Shown: positions 16,338-25,596, counted from the stretch's first letter. The stretch is 64,000 bases of DNA from JANQPX01 sp965204405 (GCA_965204405.1 CBDBEN010000005.1:3162001-3226000); one strand, 5' to 3'. The notes: generated by a model from the sequence alone, not told the origin. Numbers and translations are program-made.

Positions 16338-17699
16338 ATGATCGACAAGGTTCTGATCGCCAATCGCGGCGAAATTGCGCTTCGCATCATTCGTGCCTGC
16401 CGCGAGATGGACATCCAGACCGTGGCGATCCATTCGACCGCCGACAGCGATGCAATGCATGTCCGCCTCGCCGATGCGAGCGTCTGCATTGGCCCGCCGG
16501 TTGCGACCGAGAGCTACCTGAACAAGGTGGCAATCCTCGCCGCCGCCGAGATCTCGGGCGCCAATGCCATCCACCCGGGCTACGGCTTTCTCGCCGAGAA
16601 CGCAGATTTCGCCGACATGGTCATCGAGCACGGCCTGACCTTCATCGGCCCGTCACCCGATCATATCCGGCTGATGGGCGACAAGATCCGGGCCAAGGAG
16701 ACCATGAAAAAACGGGGCGTTCCCGTGGTTCCCGGCACCGATGGTCCGATCAGGGGTGATGACGAGGCAAGGGATGCGGCAGCGGCCATCGGCTACCCGG
16801 TGCTGATCAAGGCGGTATCAGGCGGCGGCGGCCGCGGCATGAAGGTCGCTCATAGCGAAAACGAACTCTATGACGGTCTTCGGACCGCAAGGCGGGAGGC
16901 TGAGGCCGGCTTCGGCGATGATCGGGTCTATCTGGAAAAGTTCCTGCAGCGCCCGCGTCATATCGAAGTCCAGGTGCTGGCCGATCACCATGGCAATGCC
17001 GTTCATCTGGGCGAGCGCGACTGCTCCCTGCAGCGCCGCCACCAAAAGCTGGTGGAGGAGGCCACCTCGCCGGTCATCGACCACGATCTCCGGGAAAAAA
17101 TCGGCGGTATCGTCAGTTCCGCGGTTGCCGAGCTTGGCTATCGGGGCGTCGGCACGATCGAGTTTCTTTATGAAGACGGCGAATTCTATTTCATCGAGAT
17201 GAATACCCGCCTCCAGGTCGAGCATCCGGTCACCGAGATGATCACCGGGGTAGACCTGGTGCGCGCCCAGCTTCATGTCGCCAAAAACCTGCCGCTTTCC
17301 ATCACCCAGGCGGACATCGCCTATGAGGGCCATGCGATCGAGTGCAGGATCAACGCCGAGGACCCCTCGTCCATGATGCCGTCTCCCGGCACGGTCCACA
17401 CCTTCCACCCGCCGGGCGGACCGGGCGTGCGGATCGACAGCGCCCTCTATGCCGGCGCCAAGGTCCCTCCCCACTATGACAGCCTGATCGCCAAGCTGAT
17501 CGTCCACGATCACTCCCGGCAAGCATGCCTGAAACGCCTGCGCCGGGCGCTGGGTGAGTTCGTGATCGACGGTATCGCCACCGGTATTCCCTTACTTCAG
17601 GCCGTTGCCAGCGATCCGGCCTTTGTCGAGGGTGACTACCACACCGGCTGGCTCAATGAATTCCTGGAAGGCTGGACGCCCCCCGACCTCAATCTTTGA
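16338..17699 (+). CDS. accC: Biotin carboxylase subunit of acetyl-CoA carboxylase
   Basis: A 453-residue ATP-grasp enzyme that carboxylates biotin on AccB using bicarbonate and ATP. It begins MIDKVLIANRGEIALRIIRA, then has AIHPGYGFLAENADFA, the ATP-grasp glycine loop VSGGGGRGMKV, the RHIEVQVLADHHGNAVHLGERDCS block, the metal/catalytic EMNTRLQVEHPVTE, and the biotin-carboxylase C-domain IECRINAEDPS. The length is normal. It forms one operon with accB. Confidence 0.97.
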   Translation: MIDKVLIANRGEIALRIIRACREMDIQTVAIHSTADSDAMHVRLADASVCIGPPVATESYLNKVAILAAAEISGANAIHPGYGFLAENADFADMVIEHGLTFIGPSPDHIRLMGDKIRAKETMKKRGVPVVPGTDGPIRGDDEARDAAAAIGYPVLIKAVSGGGGRGMKVAHSENELYDGLRTARREAEAGFGDDRVYLEKFLQRPRHIEVQVLADHHGNAVHLGERDCSLQRRHQKLVEEATSPVIDHDLREKIGGIVSSAVAELGYRGVGTIEFLYEDGEFYFIEMNTRLQVEHPVTEMITGVDLVRAQLHVAKNLPLSITQADIAYEGHAIECRINAEDPSSMMPSPGTVHTFHPPGGPGVRIDSALYAGAKVPPHYDSLIAKLIVHDHSRQACLKRLRRALGEFVIDGIATGIPLLQAVASDPAFVEGDYHTGWLNEFLEGWTPPDLNL

Positions 17700-17804
17700 G
17701 CGGGCGATCGGACAACGAGACTGCGATCGAGCACGCCCCCCTTGGATTTGGGTCAGCCTGAATGATTCTTTGCTTTAGGCGTTTTTTCAATTTAACTGGC
17801 AGTC

Positions 17805-18533
17805 ATGCCAGATCAAAATCAATCTCTAAGCACAGAATGCTGCCCTGCCACCCCGCCCACGGATCCCCTGGCCGAAGCTTTTCCTCTTTTTGTCATTCTT
17901 CTCGCCATCGCCTGGTTTTATAGCCGGCGCAACCTGATCAAAGGAGTCGCGACGGTCATCAGCGGCAATAGGCTGATCGTCAACGGCAAGAAAATTCGGC
18001 TCTATGCCATGTTCGGCCTCTACCCGAACCAGCCTTGGTATGATAGCGACGGCAACCAGTTCGACGGCGGCATGAAATCAAAAGCCGCCCTGACGGAGAG
18101 AGTTGACGGCCGTGAGGTCAAGTGCTGGCTGGTACCAGGCACCGAGGCCATCTACGGCTCAAAACTTTGCCGTGTCTATTTTGACGGCGACGATGTCGGC
18201 GAATGGATGGTGCGCCAGGGCCATGCCGTTGCTGTTCCTTCCTTTTTCCCGAAGCAGCATAAACTCTACGTTAAGGCTGAAAGGAGGGCCAAAAAGGAGA
18301 AGCTAGGCCTTCATCGGGGCAAGTTTGATCATCCCTACATCTGGTATTTGAATGGATTTAGGAATTCAGAGGAGCTCAAAGCATCACTGGATATGATCGA
18401 ACGCCATCAATTGGAGGACGATGAACTCGATTGGCTCGACCTTGCGAAATGGGGAGGCCGCCTTGTCGAGGCCGCAGGTGATGGCGGCATCAGCCTTGCG
18501 CCTGAAGTCATCGAGTGGCTAAGCGACCTCTAG
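17805..18533 (+). CDS. Membrane-anchored, degenerate staphylococcal-nuclease-like protein
   Basis: A 242-residue protein. One membrane segment lies at about 25-40 (LFVILLAIAWFYS), followed by an SNase-like domain at about 46-150: ISGNRLIVNGKKIRLYAMFG, then ALTERVDGREVKCWL, then CRVYFDGDDVGEWMVRQGHAVA and YVKAERRAKKEKLGLHRG. Active thermonucleases have DGDT early and RLxGIDAPE with catalytic Asp and Glu. Here these read SGNR and RLYAMFGLYPN, so both calcium/catalytic acids are absent and nuclease activity is unlikely. The C-terminal 80 residues are unrecognised and acidic. It lies alone between accC and a lipoprotein gene. Confidence 0.65.
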   Translation: MPDQNQSLSTECCPATPPTDPLAEAFPLFVILLAIAWFYSRRNLIKGVATVISGNRLIVNGKKIRLYAMFGLYPNQPWYDSDGNQFDGGMKSKAALTERVDGREVKCWLVPGTEAIYGSKLCRVYFDGDDVGEWMVRQGHAVAVPSFFPKQHKLYVKAERRAKKEKLGLHRGKFDHPYIWYLNGFRNSEELKASLDMIERHQLEDDELDWLDLAKWGGRLVEAAGDGGISLAPEVIEWLSDL

Positions 18534-18673
18534 AGCCGTATTGTCGAAACCGCATTGATGCTCGAAAGGGCCTTTCTTGCCGCCTTTCGGCGATAAGGCA
18601 TCCGGCCGAGCCAAACACGCCCAATAAACCACGCATCAGCGCCAGACGACGATATGAAAGGAGGGACCAAGGC

Positions 18674-19114
18674 ATGACAATCAAGCGAAGGCTACCGCGA
18701 ACCCTTGTCCATACTCTGATCGGCATCACTCTTCTCGCGCCGATTGCCGGCTGCCAGCAATATTGGCGGGATAGCGGTCTTTGGGACGTCGGCGAGCATA
18801 AGGGCCTGCTGCTCGACATCAGCCAGTACTACAATCGCCATGCCACCGAGGAAGATGGCTATTGCAAGTCGCCAATCCTCGACGGCATCACCCGCGCTGA
18901 CGTGATCGAGGAAAATGACGAGAAGGTCTGGGTCTCGATCCGCTACGCTTACCGGGATTTCCTGAAGGACGACGATGACTGCGATTCCAATTTCCGTCCG
19001 CTTCGCTGCTCGATCCTCCGCGAATGCCGGGGCTACGCATCCAGGACCTTCGAGGCGGTCAAGACCGAGACCGGGTTCGAAGTGACCGAAATGGCTGGCC
19101 CGAGACGACGCTAG
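18674..19114 (+). CDS. Small predicted lipoprotein of unknown function
   Basis: A 146-residue protein. The start at 18674 is set by a strong AAAGGAGGG site. Residues 1-30 form a lipoprotein signal with lipobox LAPIAGC, so the mature protein begins CQQYWRDSG and is probably lipid-anchored. The mature part has five further cysteines, several in CDSNFRPLRCSILRECRGYA, suggesting disulfides in the periplasm. I do not recognise the family. It lies between the SNase-like gene and aat. Confidence 0.6.
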   Translation: MTIKRRLPRTLVHTLIGITLLAPIAGCQQYWRDSGLWDVGEHKGLLLDISQYYNRHATEEDGYCKSPILDGITRADVIEENDEKVWVSIRYAYRDFLKDDDDCDSNFRPLRCSILRECRGYASRTFEAVKTETGFEVTEMAGPRRR

Positions 19115-19305
19115 CGCCCAAGACCACGTCACTGATTTCCCAACAGCCTGGAGGGGATCGTAGCACCTTCCCCATCGGGCCCGATATCGATATTGCCCCA
19201 GTCTACAGCCTGGTTGCTCTGCAGATGAAAAGGCTGGTGTCGTTTGTCACCAAAACCTCACCGCGGCAGCTTCTCGCGGAGGCCTATCCCTGCTATCGCT
19301 AGGGC

Positions 19306-19986
19306 ATGCCAACGCTAACGCCAGAGCTGCTGCTTTACGCCTATGCCAGCGGCCTTTTTCCGATGGCCGACGATCGAGACGATCCGACGATTCATTGGGT
19401 CGATCCTGAAAATCGCGGCATGATTCCGCTGGATCGCTTTCATGTCCCCAGGCGCCTCGCTCGGGTAATCCGCCAGGGGCGGTTCGAGATCAGGACCGAT
19501 ACCGATTTTGCAGGCGTCATCCGGTCCTGCGCCGAAAGCCGTCCCAACCGCCCGCGGACCTGGTTGAACGATCAGCTGATCGATCTCTACTGTGCCCTCC
19601 ACGAGCTTCACTACGCCCATAGCGTCGAGTGCTGGCGGGAAGAGCAGCTCGTTGGCGGGGTCTATGGCGTCTCGCTTGGCGGCGCGTTCTTCGGCGAGAG
19701 CATGTTTTCGAGAGAGCGGGATGCGAGCAAAGTGGCGCTGACTGCCCTGGTCGACCGCCTCAATCAAGGGGGCTATCGGCTGCTGGACACGCAGTTTCTC
19801 ACCGATCATCTAAGCCAGTTCGGCGCTGTCGAGATTCCGCGTGAGGCCTATCACAGGCGGCTGAAAGACGCGCTCAAGGTTCAGGCCGTCTTCTATTCCG
19901 ATGGCGGAGCGATCGTTTCGGGCACGCCCTGGGAGCTTATGCCGGCAGCGACCGGCTCTTCGCAGTCGACCACCCAGATATCGTAA
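19306..19986 (+). CDS. aat: Leucyl/phenylalanyl-tRNA-protein transferase
   Basis: A 226-residue enzyme of the N-degron pathway that adds Leu or Phe to proteins with N-terminal Arg or Lys. Family motifs in order: LLLYAYASGLFPMADD, IHWVDPENRGMIPLDRFHVPRRLAR, TWLNDQLIDLYCALHELHYAHSVE, then LVGGVYGVSLGGAFFGESMFSR and LLDTQFLTDHLSQFGAVEIPR. The length is normal. The last 94 bases overlap the convergent DUF2155 gene, so both C-termini are encoded on opposite strands of the same DNA. Confidence 0.95.
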   Translation: MPTLTPELLLYAYASGLFPMADDRDDPTIHWVDPENRGMIPLDRFHVPRRLARVIRQGRFEIRTDTDFAGVIRSCAESRPNRPRTWLNDQLIDLYCALHELHYAHSVECWREEQLVGGVYGVSLGGAFFGESMFSRERDASKVALTALVDRLNQGGYRLLDTQFLTDHLSQFGAVEIPREAYHRRLKDALKVQAVFYSDGGAIVSGTPWELMPAATGSSQSTTQIS

Positions 19987-20396
19987 ACCGCGTGCTCCAG
20001 CGCCGACACGGCGGGACTGGACGCGAACATCCACCCGGTAAACAGGATCTCCGGCTCGCTGTCGCGGTCGACATTCGGCGGAAGCTCGCGCACCTCGATG
20101 AAAGCGGCACTTTCAGGCGGTTCGGTCGGCGGCGTTTCCCTGCATGCTCTGACCACGATCTCCAGTGATCCGAAATAGGTGGGAAGGCCGAGGGTGGCGT
20201 AAACCGGTGATATTCTCGCGGTGATTTTGTCCAGCCCCTGCAGCACTGCCACCTGATGTTCAAGATTAGCCCCCTTATCCGCGTCGCTCGGCCGGATCGG
20301 GACCGTCTCCTGCGCCATTACCGGTGCTGTGATCAGGAGGCCGGGAAGCATGAGCCTGAGTAATACGAACATCGAGAAAAACCGATAAGAGGTCAC
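19893..20396 (-). CDS. DUF2155 domain periplasmic protein
   Basis: A 167-residue protein with a signal peptide (core FVLLRLMLPGLLITAPVMAQ). The DUF2155 block includes VAVLQGLDKITARI, FGSLEIVVRACRETPP, and EILFTGWMFASSPAVSALEHAVYDIWVVDCE. The family is widespread in Alphaproteobacteria with no established function and is usually next to aat, as here. The start overlaps the mlaD stop by 4 bases (ATGA), so they form one leftward operon. Its two cysteines, in RAC and VDC, may form a disulfide. Confidence 0.88.
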   Translation of the reverse strand: MTSYRFFSMFVLLRLMLPGLLITAPVMAQETVPIRPSDADKGANLEHQVAVLQGLDKITARISPVYATLGLPTYFGSLEIVVRACRETPPTEPPESAAFIEVRELPPNVDRDSEPEILFTGWMFASSPAVSALEHAVYDIWVVDCEEPVAAGISSQGVPETIAPPSE

Positions 20397-20878
20397 TGTG
20401 TTGCCGGATCTCCGCTGCCCGCACCGTCATCGCCGCCGGAACCGCCGCTGTAGATGAGTTGGCCGATCAGGTCCTCAAGGCGCACGGAGGATTGGGTAAG
20501 CGTAATCTCGTCGCCCGCTTCAAGCATGTCGATATCCCCGCCGGGCTCGAGTGAAAGATATTTTCCACCGAGCAGACCATCGGACATGATCGCAGCCGAT
20601 GTATCCAGCGGCAGCTCGACATTGCTTTGCACGGTAAAGTTGACCTGGGCACGATAAGACTCCGGATCCAGGGTCTGCTCGGTCACCGATCCGACCTTGA
20701 TTCCACCGATGCGCACATCGGCGCCGTTATCCAGCCCGTCGACCCGATCGAATTGCGCCAGCAGATTGTAGCCGTTGCTGCCACCGGCATGATTGCTCTG
20801 ATAAGCATAGAAAAAGAACGCGACGGCGACCGCAAGCACGACGGCACCAAGAATGGTTTCGAGGAAATTCCGTGTCAT
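20393..20878 (-). CDS. mlaD: MCE-domain lipid-transport protein MlaD
   Basis: A 161-residue protein with an N-terminal membrane anchor (ILGAVVLAVAVAFFFYAY) and one MCE domain: NLLAQFDRVDGLDNGADVRIGGIKVG, then the variable strand region, then SAAIMSDGLLGGKYLSLEPGG. MlaD forms a hexameric ring on the MlaFEB ABC complex and carries phospholipids across the periplasm. The other mla genes are not in the window. A short Gly/Asp-rich C-terminal tail follows the domain. Confidence 0.9.
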   Translation of the reverse strand: MTRNFLETILGAVVLAVAVAFFFYAYQSNHAGGSNGYNLLAQFDRVDGLDNGADVRIGGIKVGSVTEQTLDPESYRAQVNFTVQSNVELPLDTSAAIMSDGLLGGKYLSLEPGGDIDMLEAGDEITLTQSSVRLEDLIGQLIYSGGSGGDDGAGSGDPATQ

Positions 20879-21003
20879 GATCTATCCATCGTCTAGAGCC
20901 CGCTCCAAAGGGATATCGCCAAAACAACGCTATAACTGCCTGATTTCAAGCGAGGATTCTCCAACAGGCAGGGAGGCCAACCAACGTGGCCATACCAGTA
21001 GGA

Positions 21004-21948
21004 TCAATCGTCCGATTTCTCAAGCCCTAACAACGCCATGGCGAAGGCCCGCGCCTCGAAGGGCCTGAGGTCATAGACCCCCTCGCCCACCCCGACCGCG
21101 TGAACCGGCAGGCCGAATTGCTGGGCCAGCGCCACCACCACGCCGCCCCGCGCGGTACCGTCCAACTTGGTCACCGCAAGTCCGGTCAGCGGCACCATGC
21201 TCTTGAAGGTCTCGACCTGCGCCTTGGCATTCTGACCTGTCGTGGCATCCAGGACCAAGAGCGTCTGGTGCGGCGCCTCGCCATCCTGTTTTTTGATGAC
21301 ACGGACAATCTTGGCGAGCTCGTCCATCAAAGCTGACTTGTTGTGTAAACGGCCGGCCGTATCGATCAGGAGAACATCTGCACCATCGGCTTTGGCTTTC
21401 TCAAGTGCTTCGAAAGCAAGCCCCGCCGCATCCGCACCGGGCGCCTTCGAGACCACCGGACAATCGGTCCTTCGGCCCCAGACCTCGAGCTGTTCGATGG
21501 CGGCCGCCCGAAATGTATCGCCTGCGGCCAGCATGACCTTTTTGCCCTCATTGGAGAGCTGCTGGGACAGCTTGCCGATGGTGGTGGTCTTGCCGGTGCC
21601 ATTCACGCCGCAGACCAGGATCACCTCCGGCCGATGGCCGGGGTCGATCACCAGCGGCCTGGCCACCGGCTCCAGCAGAGCGGTGATCTGCTCGGCCAGG
21701 GCTTGGCGAACCTCCTGGTCGGTGACCTCCTTGCCGAAACGGGTTTCACCAAGCTTGGCGGCAAGCGCCATCGCCGTCTCGACCCCCATATCGGCAGCGA
21801 TCAGCGCCTCTTCGAGCTCCTCGAGACTGGCGGCATCCAGCTTCCGCTTGGTGAAAACGGAAGCGATGTTGCCCTGAAGCGACGATGACGACCGGCTAAG
21901 CCCGGCCTTCAGCCGTTGAAACCAACTCTGCTTCGCCTCGTCCGTCAC
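21004..21948 (-). CDS. ftsY: Signal recognition particle receptor FtsY
   Basis: A 314-residue SRP GTPase docking ribosome-SRP complexes at the membrane. It has an NG-domain helical bundle (LEELEEALIAADMGVETAM) and GTPase motifs G1 GVNGTGKTT, G2 DTFRAAA, G3 DTAGR, G4 TKLDGTARGG and the terminal GVGEGVYDLRPF. There is no long acidic A-domain, only about 20 N-terminal residues, common in Alphaproteobacteria. The start is GTG overlapping the mtaB stop (GTGA), so it is coupled to mtaB. Its partner ffh lies just beyond dapF, divergent. Confidence 0.96.
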   Translation of the reverse strand: MTDEAKQSWFQRLKAGLSRSSSSLQGNIASVFTKRKLDAASLEELEEALIAADMGVETAMALAAKLGETRFGKEVTDQEVRQALAEQITALLEPVARPLVIDPGHRPEVILVCGVNGTGKTTTIGKLSQQLSNEGKKVMLAAGDTFRAAAIEQLEVWGRRTDCPVVSKAPGADAAGLAFEALEKAKADGADVLLIDTAGRLHNKSALMDELAKIVRVIKKQDGEAPHQTLLVLDATTGQNAKAQVETFKSMVPLTGLAVTKLDGTARGGVVVALAQQFGLPVHAVGVGEGVYDLRPFEARAFAMALLGLEKSDD

Positions 21949-23246
21949 GCTGCCAACCGTCCGATCAGCATCCCATCCTCGACCCGCTCGGGCACGACCG
22001 AGGCAAGACTGCCAGGTGCCGGCATATTGTCCTGATCGCCGAAGCGGAAGGGGGCGAAGGTCTCGGTATGCCCACCTTGGTTCTGCTCGACCAGGAGCGT
22101 GGCGCTGCGGCTGACCTCGCGGGCGAGAAAACGATTAAGCGCCTGGTCACCCGCCTCTCTAAGACGCGAAGCGCGCTCTTTCCTGACCGCCTTTGGCACC
22201 TCGGGCATGCGGGCTGCCGGCGTCCCTTCTCTTGGCGAATAAGGAAACACATGGAGATAGGTGAGCCCCGCCTCCTCGACCAGCGCCAGCGTATTCTCGA
22301 ACATCGCTTCCGTCTCGGTCGGAAAACCGGCGATCAGGTCGGCGCCGAACGCGATGTCCGGACGAAGGCCGCGGCAGATACGGGCAAGTGTGATCACATC
22401 GTCACGCGTATGCCGCCGCTTCATGCGCTTCAGTGTCAGCGTATCTCCCGCCTGAACACTGAGATGCAGATGCGGCATCAGCCTCGGCTCGGAAGCGATC
22501 AGCTCGAACAGGTCCGGATCGACCTCGGCGGGGTCGAGCGATGACAGGCGCAGTCTCGGAAGCTCCGGCACCAGCTTCAGGAGCCGCCTCGCCATCTGGC
22601 CGAGGGTCGGCTCTCCCGGCAGGTCCTTACCATAGGAGGTGAGGTCGACGCCGGTCAGCACGACCTCCTTATGGCCAAGCTCCACCAGCCGCCGGGTCTG
22701 AGCGACCACGTCGCCAATCGGCACGCTGCGGCTGGGACCGCGCCCGTAGGGAATGATACAGAAGGTGCAGCGATGATCGCAGCCGTTCTGCACCTGCACG
22801 AATGCGCGCGACCGTCCGTCCAGACCATCCACCAGATGCCCGGCCGTCTCCCGGATATCGCTGACATCCCCAACCAGCACCTTCGGCGGCCCTGCCAGGG
22901 CCGGGGCGGCCTTGCCAGGTGACAATTCTTGTTCCGCCAGGGCTTGCCAGACAGCCGGCTGCAGCTTCTCCTGATTGCCGATGACTTGATCGACCTCGGC
23001 CATGCCGGCATAGGCGTCCGGTGAGATCTGGGCGCTGCAGCCGGTCACCACGATCCGCGCCTCCGGCCTCTCCCGCTTCGCCTTGCGGATCGCCTGGCGC
23101 GCCTGGCGCTCAGCCTCGGCGGTAACCGCGCAGGTATTAATAACGACCACATCCTCAAGTCCAGCCTCGGTCGCCTGGCCGCGCATGATCTCGGTCTCGA
23201 AGCTGTTCAGCCGACAGCCGAAGGTAACAATGTCAGGCTTGCTCAC
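21945..23246 (-). CDS. mtaB: tRNA t6A37 methylthiotransferase MtaB
   Basis: A 433-residue radical-SAM enzyme converting t6A37 to ms2t6A37 in tRNA. The N-terminal Fe-S domain reads FGCRLNSFETE (the MtaB form, unlike MiaB's GCQMN), with further Cys in NTCAVT and VTGCSAQ. The radical-SAM cluster is CDHRCTFCIIPYGRGPSRS, followed by VVLTGVDLTSYG and a C-terminal TRAM-like region. I place the start at GTG 23246, overlapping the dapF stop (GTGA); the upstream frame extension lies inside dapF. The symbol could also be written miaB-like. Confidence 0.9.
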   Translation of the reverse strand: MSKPDIVTFGCRLNSFETEIMRGQATEAGLEDVVVINTCAVTAEAERQARQAIRKAKRERPEARIVVTGCSAQISPDAYAGMAEVDQVIGNQEKLQPAVWQALAEQELSPGKAAPALAGPPKVLVGDVSDIRETAGHLVDGLDGRSRAFVQVQNGCDHRCTFCIIPYGRGPSRSVPIGDVVAQTRRLVELGHKEVVLTGVDLTSYGKDLPGEPTLGQMARRLLKLVPELPRLRLSSLDPAEVDPDLFELIASEPRLMPHLHLSVQAGDTLTLKRMKRRHTRDDVITLARICRGLRPDIAFGADLIAGFPTETEAMFENTLALVEEAGLTYLHVFPYSPREGTPAARMPEVPKAVRKERASRLREAGDQALNRFLAREVSRSATLLVEQNQGGHTETFAPFRFGDQDNMPAPGSLASVVPERVEDGMLIGRLAA

Positions 23247-24079
23247 GTTGCACTCACCGCCAGCATCTCGGGATCGAAAGCTCCCTTGAAGGCATGGGTT
23301 GCAGGCCCGGTCATCTTGACCCGGCCATCCTCCCCCCAAGTGATGCGCAAACGGCCGCCGTCAAGGATCACGGATGCGGTGTGTGCGGTCAGTCCCCGCC
23401 TTACCGCGGCGACCAGCGCGGCGCAGGCACCGCTGCCGCAGGCAAGCGTCATCCCCGCCCCCCGCTCAAACACCCGAAGCCGGATCGTCTCGCGATCACG
23501 CACCTCGGCAACACTGATATTGGCACGCTTCGGAAAGATCGGGTGCTGCTCGAGATCGGGACCGAACACATCCAACGGTGCTGCTTCCGCATCATCGACG
23601 AAAAAAACCGCATGCGGGTTGCCCATGCTGACCGCCGTAGGCTGCTTCAGAGGGCCGGCCTCGATATCCAGGGAAAGCGTGTCCATGGCGCTCGCAAGCG
23701 GGATCTCGTCCCAGCTTTGACCGGGCTTACCCATGTCGACCGTATACCCCTGCAGGCCCGGCGACGATTCCAGGACCCCTGCCCGCGTTTCGATCGACAC
23801 GCGGCTTAGTCCGTGTTCTTCCATCATCAGCCGGGCAACGCAGCGCGTGCCGTTGCCGCAAGCGCCCGACTCTGAACCGTCGGGGTTGAAAACCCGCATG
23901 AACACGTCGGCCTTGTCCGAAGGCTCCAGGCACAAAAGCTGATCGAAGCCGACGCCGTGGCGACGGTCACCGATCCGGCTGATCTGTGCCGGGCTCAAGG
24001 ACAGCTTGCCGCTCCGCTGGTCGACGATCACGAAGTCGTTGCCGAGGCCGTGCATCTTATGAAAATCAAGCTCGCTCAT
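23243..24079 (-). CDS. dapF: Diaminopimelate epimerase
   Basis: A 278-residue enzyme turning LL-DAP into meso-DAP for lysine and peptidoglycan. The start at 24079 gives MSELDFHKMHGLGNDFVIVD, the family N-terminus; an upstream TTG is possible but weaker. The first catalytic Cys lies in SGACGNGTRCVAR and the second in LACGSGACAALVA. Other conserved blocks are MGNPHAVFFVDD and RVFERGAG. It is first in a leftward operon dapF-mtaB-ftsY with GTGA overlaps, divergent from ffh. Confidence 0.96.
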   Translation of the reverse strand: MSELDFHKMHGLGNDFVIVDQRSGKLSLSPAQISRIGDRRHGVGFDQLLCLEPSDKADVFMRVFNPDGSESGACGNGTRCVARLMMEEHGLSRVSIETRAGVLESSPGLQGYTVDMGKPGQSWDEIPLASAMDTLSLDIEAGPLKQPTAVSMGNPHAVFFVDDAEAAPLDVFGPDLEQHPIFPKRANISVAEVRDRETIRLRVFERGAGMTLACGSGACAALVAAVRRGLTAHTASVILDGGRLRITWGEDGRVKMTGPATHAFKGAFDPEMLAVSAT

Positions 24080-24160
24080 GATGGCGCCCAATAGAGGCGA
24101 TTCCGGCAACTTCCGCAAGGCCGAAGCTCGGCCTGCTCAACGCTGTCGCGAAGCCCTGTT

Positions 24161-24190
24161 CTTGACTTGCCGGTGTTAGGCTTCTTATTT
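24161..24190 (+). promoter_or_regulatory. Possible sigma-70 promoter for ffh
   Basis: CTTGACTT at 24161-24168 has a good alphaproteobacterial -35 core (TTGAC). A weak -10-like TTATTT lies 17 bases after it at 24185-24190. The site is 50 bases upstream of ffh in the divergent dapF/ffh gap. This is read by eye only. Confidence 0.3.
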
Positions 24191-24240
24191 GGGGAACTTA
24201 AGCCGTTGTCACGGCCCGCCCCAACCTCCGGATGATGTCG

Positions 24241-25596
24241 ATGTTCGAAAATCTTTCCAGCCGCCTGGGCAATGTTTTCGAGAAGCTGAAGCGCCGCGGA
24301 TCACTTTCGACGGGCGATGTCGAGGAGGCTCTGCGCGACATTCGCATCGCATTGCTGGAAGCCGACGTGGCTCTGCCGGTGGTGAAGGATTTCATCGCCT
24401 CGATCAGGGAACGTGCGGTCGGTCAGGAGGTGCTGAAGAGCATCACCCCGGGTCAAATGGTGGTCAAGATCGTCAATGACCGCCTGATCGAGCTGCTCGG
24501 TGGTGAGGCTGTTGACCTGAACCTGGCAGGTTCGCCCCCACAAGTGCTGCTAATGGTGGGGCTCCAAGGTTCGGGCAAGACCACAACGTCAGCCAAAATT
24601 GCCCATCGCTTGAAGACCCGGGAGCGCAAGAAGGTGCTGCTCGCCTCCCTCGACGTGCAGCGTCCCGCCGCTCAGCAGCAGCTTCAGGTCCTGGCTGACC
24701 AGACCGGCGTGGACGGCCTGCCGATCGTGCTCGGACAGCAGCCGGTCGAGATCGCGGTGCGCGCCAAGCAAACCGCCGAGCGCGAGGGGATCGACGTGGT
24801 CATCCTCGATACCGCCGGCCGTCTCCATGTCGATGACAGCCTGATGGTCGAGCTTGAGTCCGTCCGCGACAAGGTGAAACCCCACGAAACGCTTCTCGTC
24901 GCCGACAGCCTGACCGGCCAGGATGCAGTGCATCTCGCCAAGTCCTTCCACGAGCGCATCGGCATTTCCGGCATCGTGCTCACCAGGATGGACGGCGATG
25001 CACGTGGTGGTGCCGCCCTTAGCATGCGCGCGGTCACCGGCCAGCCGATCAAGCTGGTGGGCATGGGCGAAAAGATCGATCAGCTCGAAGCCTTTCACCC
25101 GGATCGGGTAGCCAGCCGCATCCTCGGTATGGGCGATGTCGTCTCACTGGTGGAAAAGGTCGCGGAGACCGTCGATCAGGACGAGGCGGAAAAGCTGGCC
25201 GCCCGCATGCAAAAGGGCATGTTTACCCTGGATGACCTCGCAACCCAGCTGAAACAGATGCGCAAGATGGGCGGCATGAGTGATATCCTCAACATGCTGC
25301 CGGGCATTGGCAAGGTGAAGAAGCAAATGGCGGAAGCCAAGATCGACGACAGCATGGTCGGTCGCCAGCTCGCCATCCTGAGCTCGATGACGCCCAAGGA
25401 GCGCCGCAGCCCGCAAGTCCTGCACGCATCCCGCAAAAAGCGCATCGCCGCCGGTTCCGGCACCCAGGTCCAGGACGTCAACAAGCTCTTGAAGCAATAT
25501 CAACAGATGCAGACCATGATGAAGCGCATGAAAAAAATGGGCGGCGCCAAGAACTTCATGGCCCGCGGTCTGCCGCCCGGATTGATGGGCCGTTAG
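24241..25596 (+). CDS. ffh: Signal recognition particle GTPase Ffh (SRP54)
   Basis: A 451-residue protein that binds signal peptides and SRP RNA. The NG domain begins MFENLSSRLGNVFEKL and has G1 GLQGSGKTTTSAK, G2 DVQRPAAQQQL, G3 DTAGRLHVDD, G4 TRMDGDARGG and GMGEKIDQLEAFHPDR. The C-terminal M domain is Met-rich (LKQMRKMGGMSDILNMLPG, MQTMMKRMKKMGG). A start at 24232 would add only three residues. It is at the head of the rightward housekeeping block, though separated from rpsP by an unrelated gene. Confidence 0.96.
   Translation: MFENLSSRLGNVFEKLKRRGSLSTGDVEEALRDIRIALLEADVALPVVKDFIASIRERAVGQEVLKSITPGQMVVKIVNDRLIELLGGEAVDLNLAGSPPQVLLMVGLQGSGKTTTSAKIAHRLKTRERKKVLLASLDVQRPAAQQQLQVLADQTGVDGLPIVLGQQPVEIAVRAKQTAEREGIDVVILDTAGRLHVDDSLMVELESVRDKVKPHETLLVADSLTGQDAVHLAKSFHERIGISGIVLTRMDGDARGGAALSMRAVTGQPIKLVGMGEKIDQLEAFHPDRVASRILGMGDVVSLVEKVAETVDQDEAEKLAARMQKGMFTLDDLATQLKQMRKMGGMSDILNMLPGIGKVKKQMAEAKIDDSMVGRQLAILSSMTPKERRSPQVLHASRKKRIAAGSGTQVQDVNKLLKQYQQMQTMMKRMKKMGGAKNFMARGLPPGLMGR

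Noticed and set aside
19024..19302. Small rightward frame between the lipoprotein gene and aat
   Set aside because: It overlaps the lipoprotein gene in another frame and has no ribosome site or recognisable sequence.
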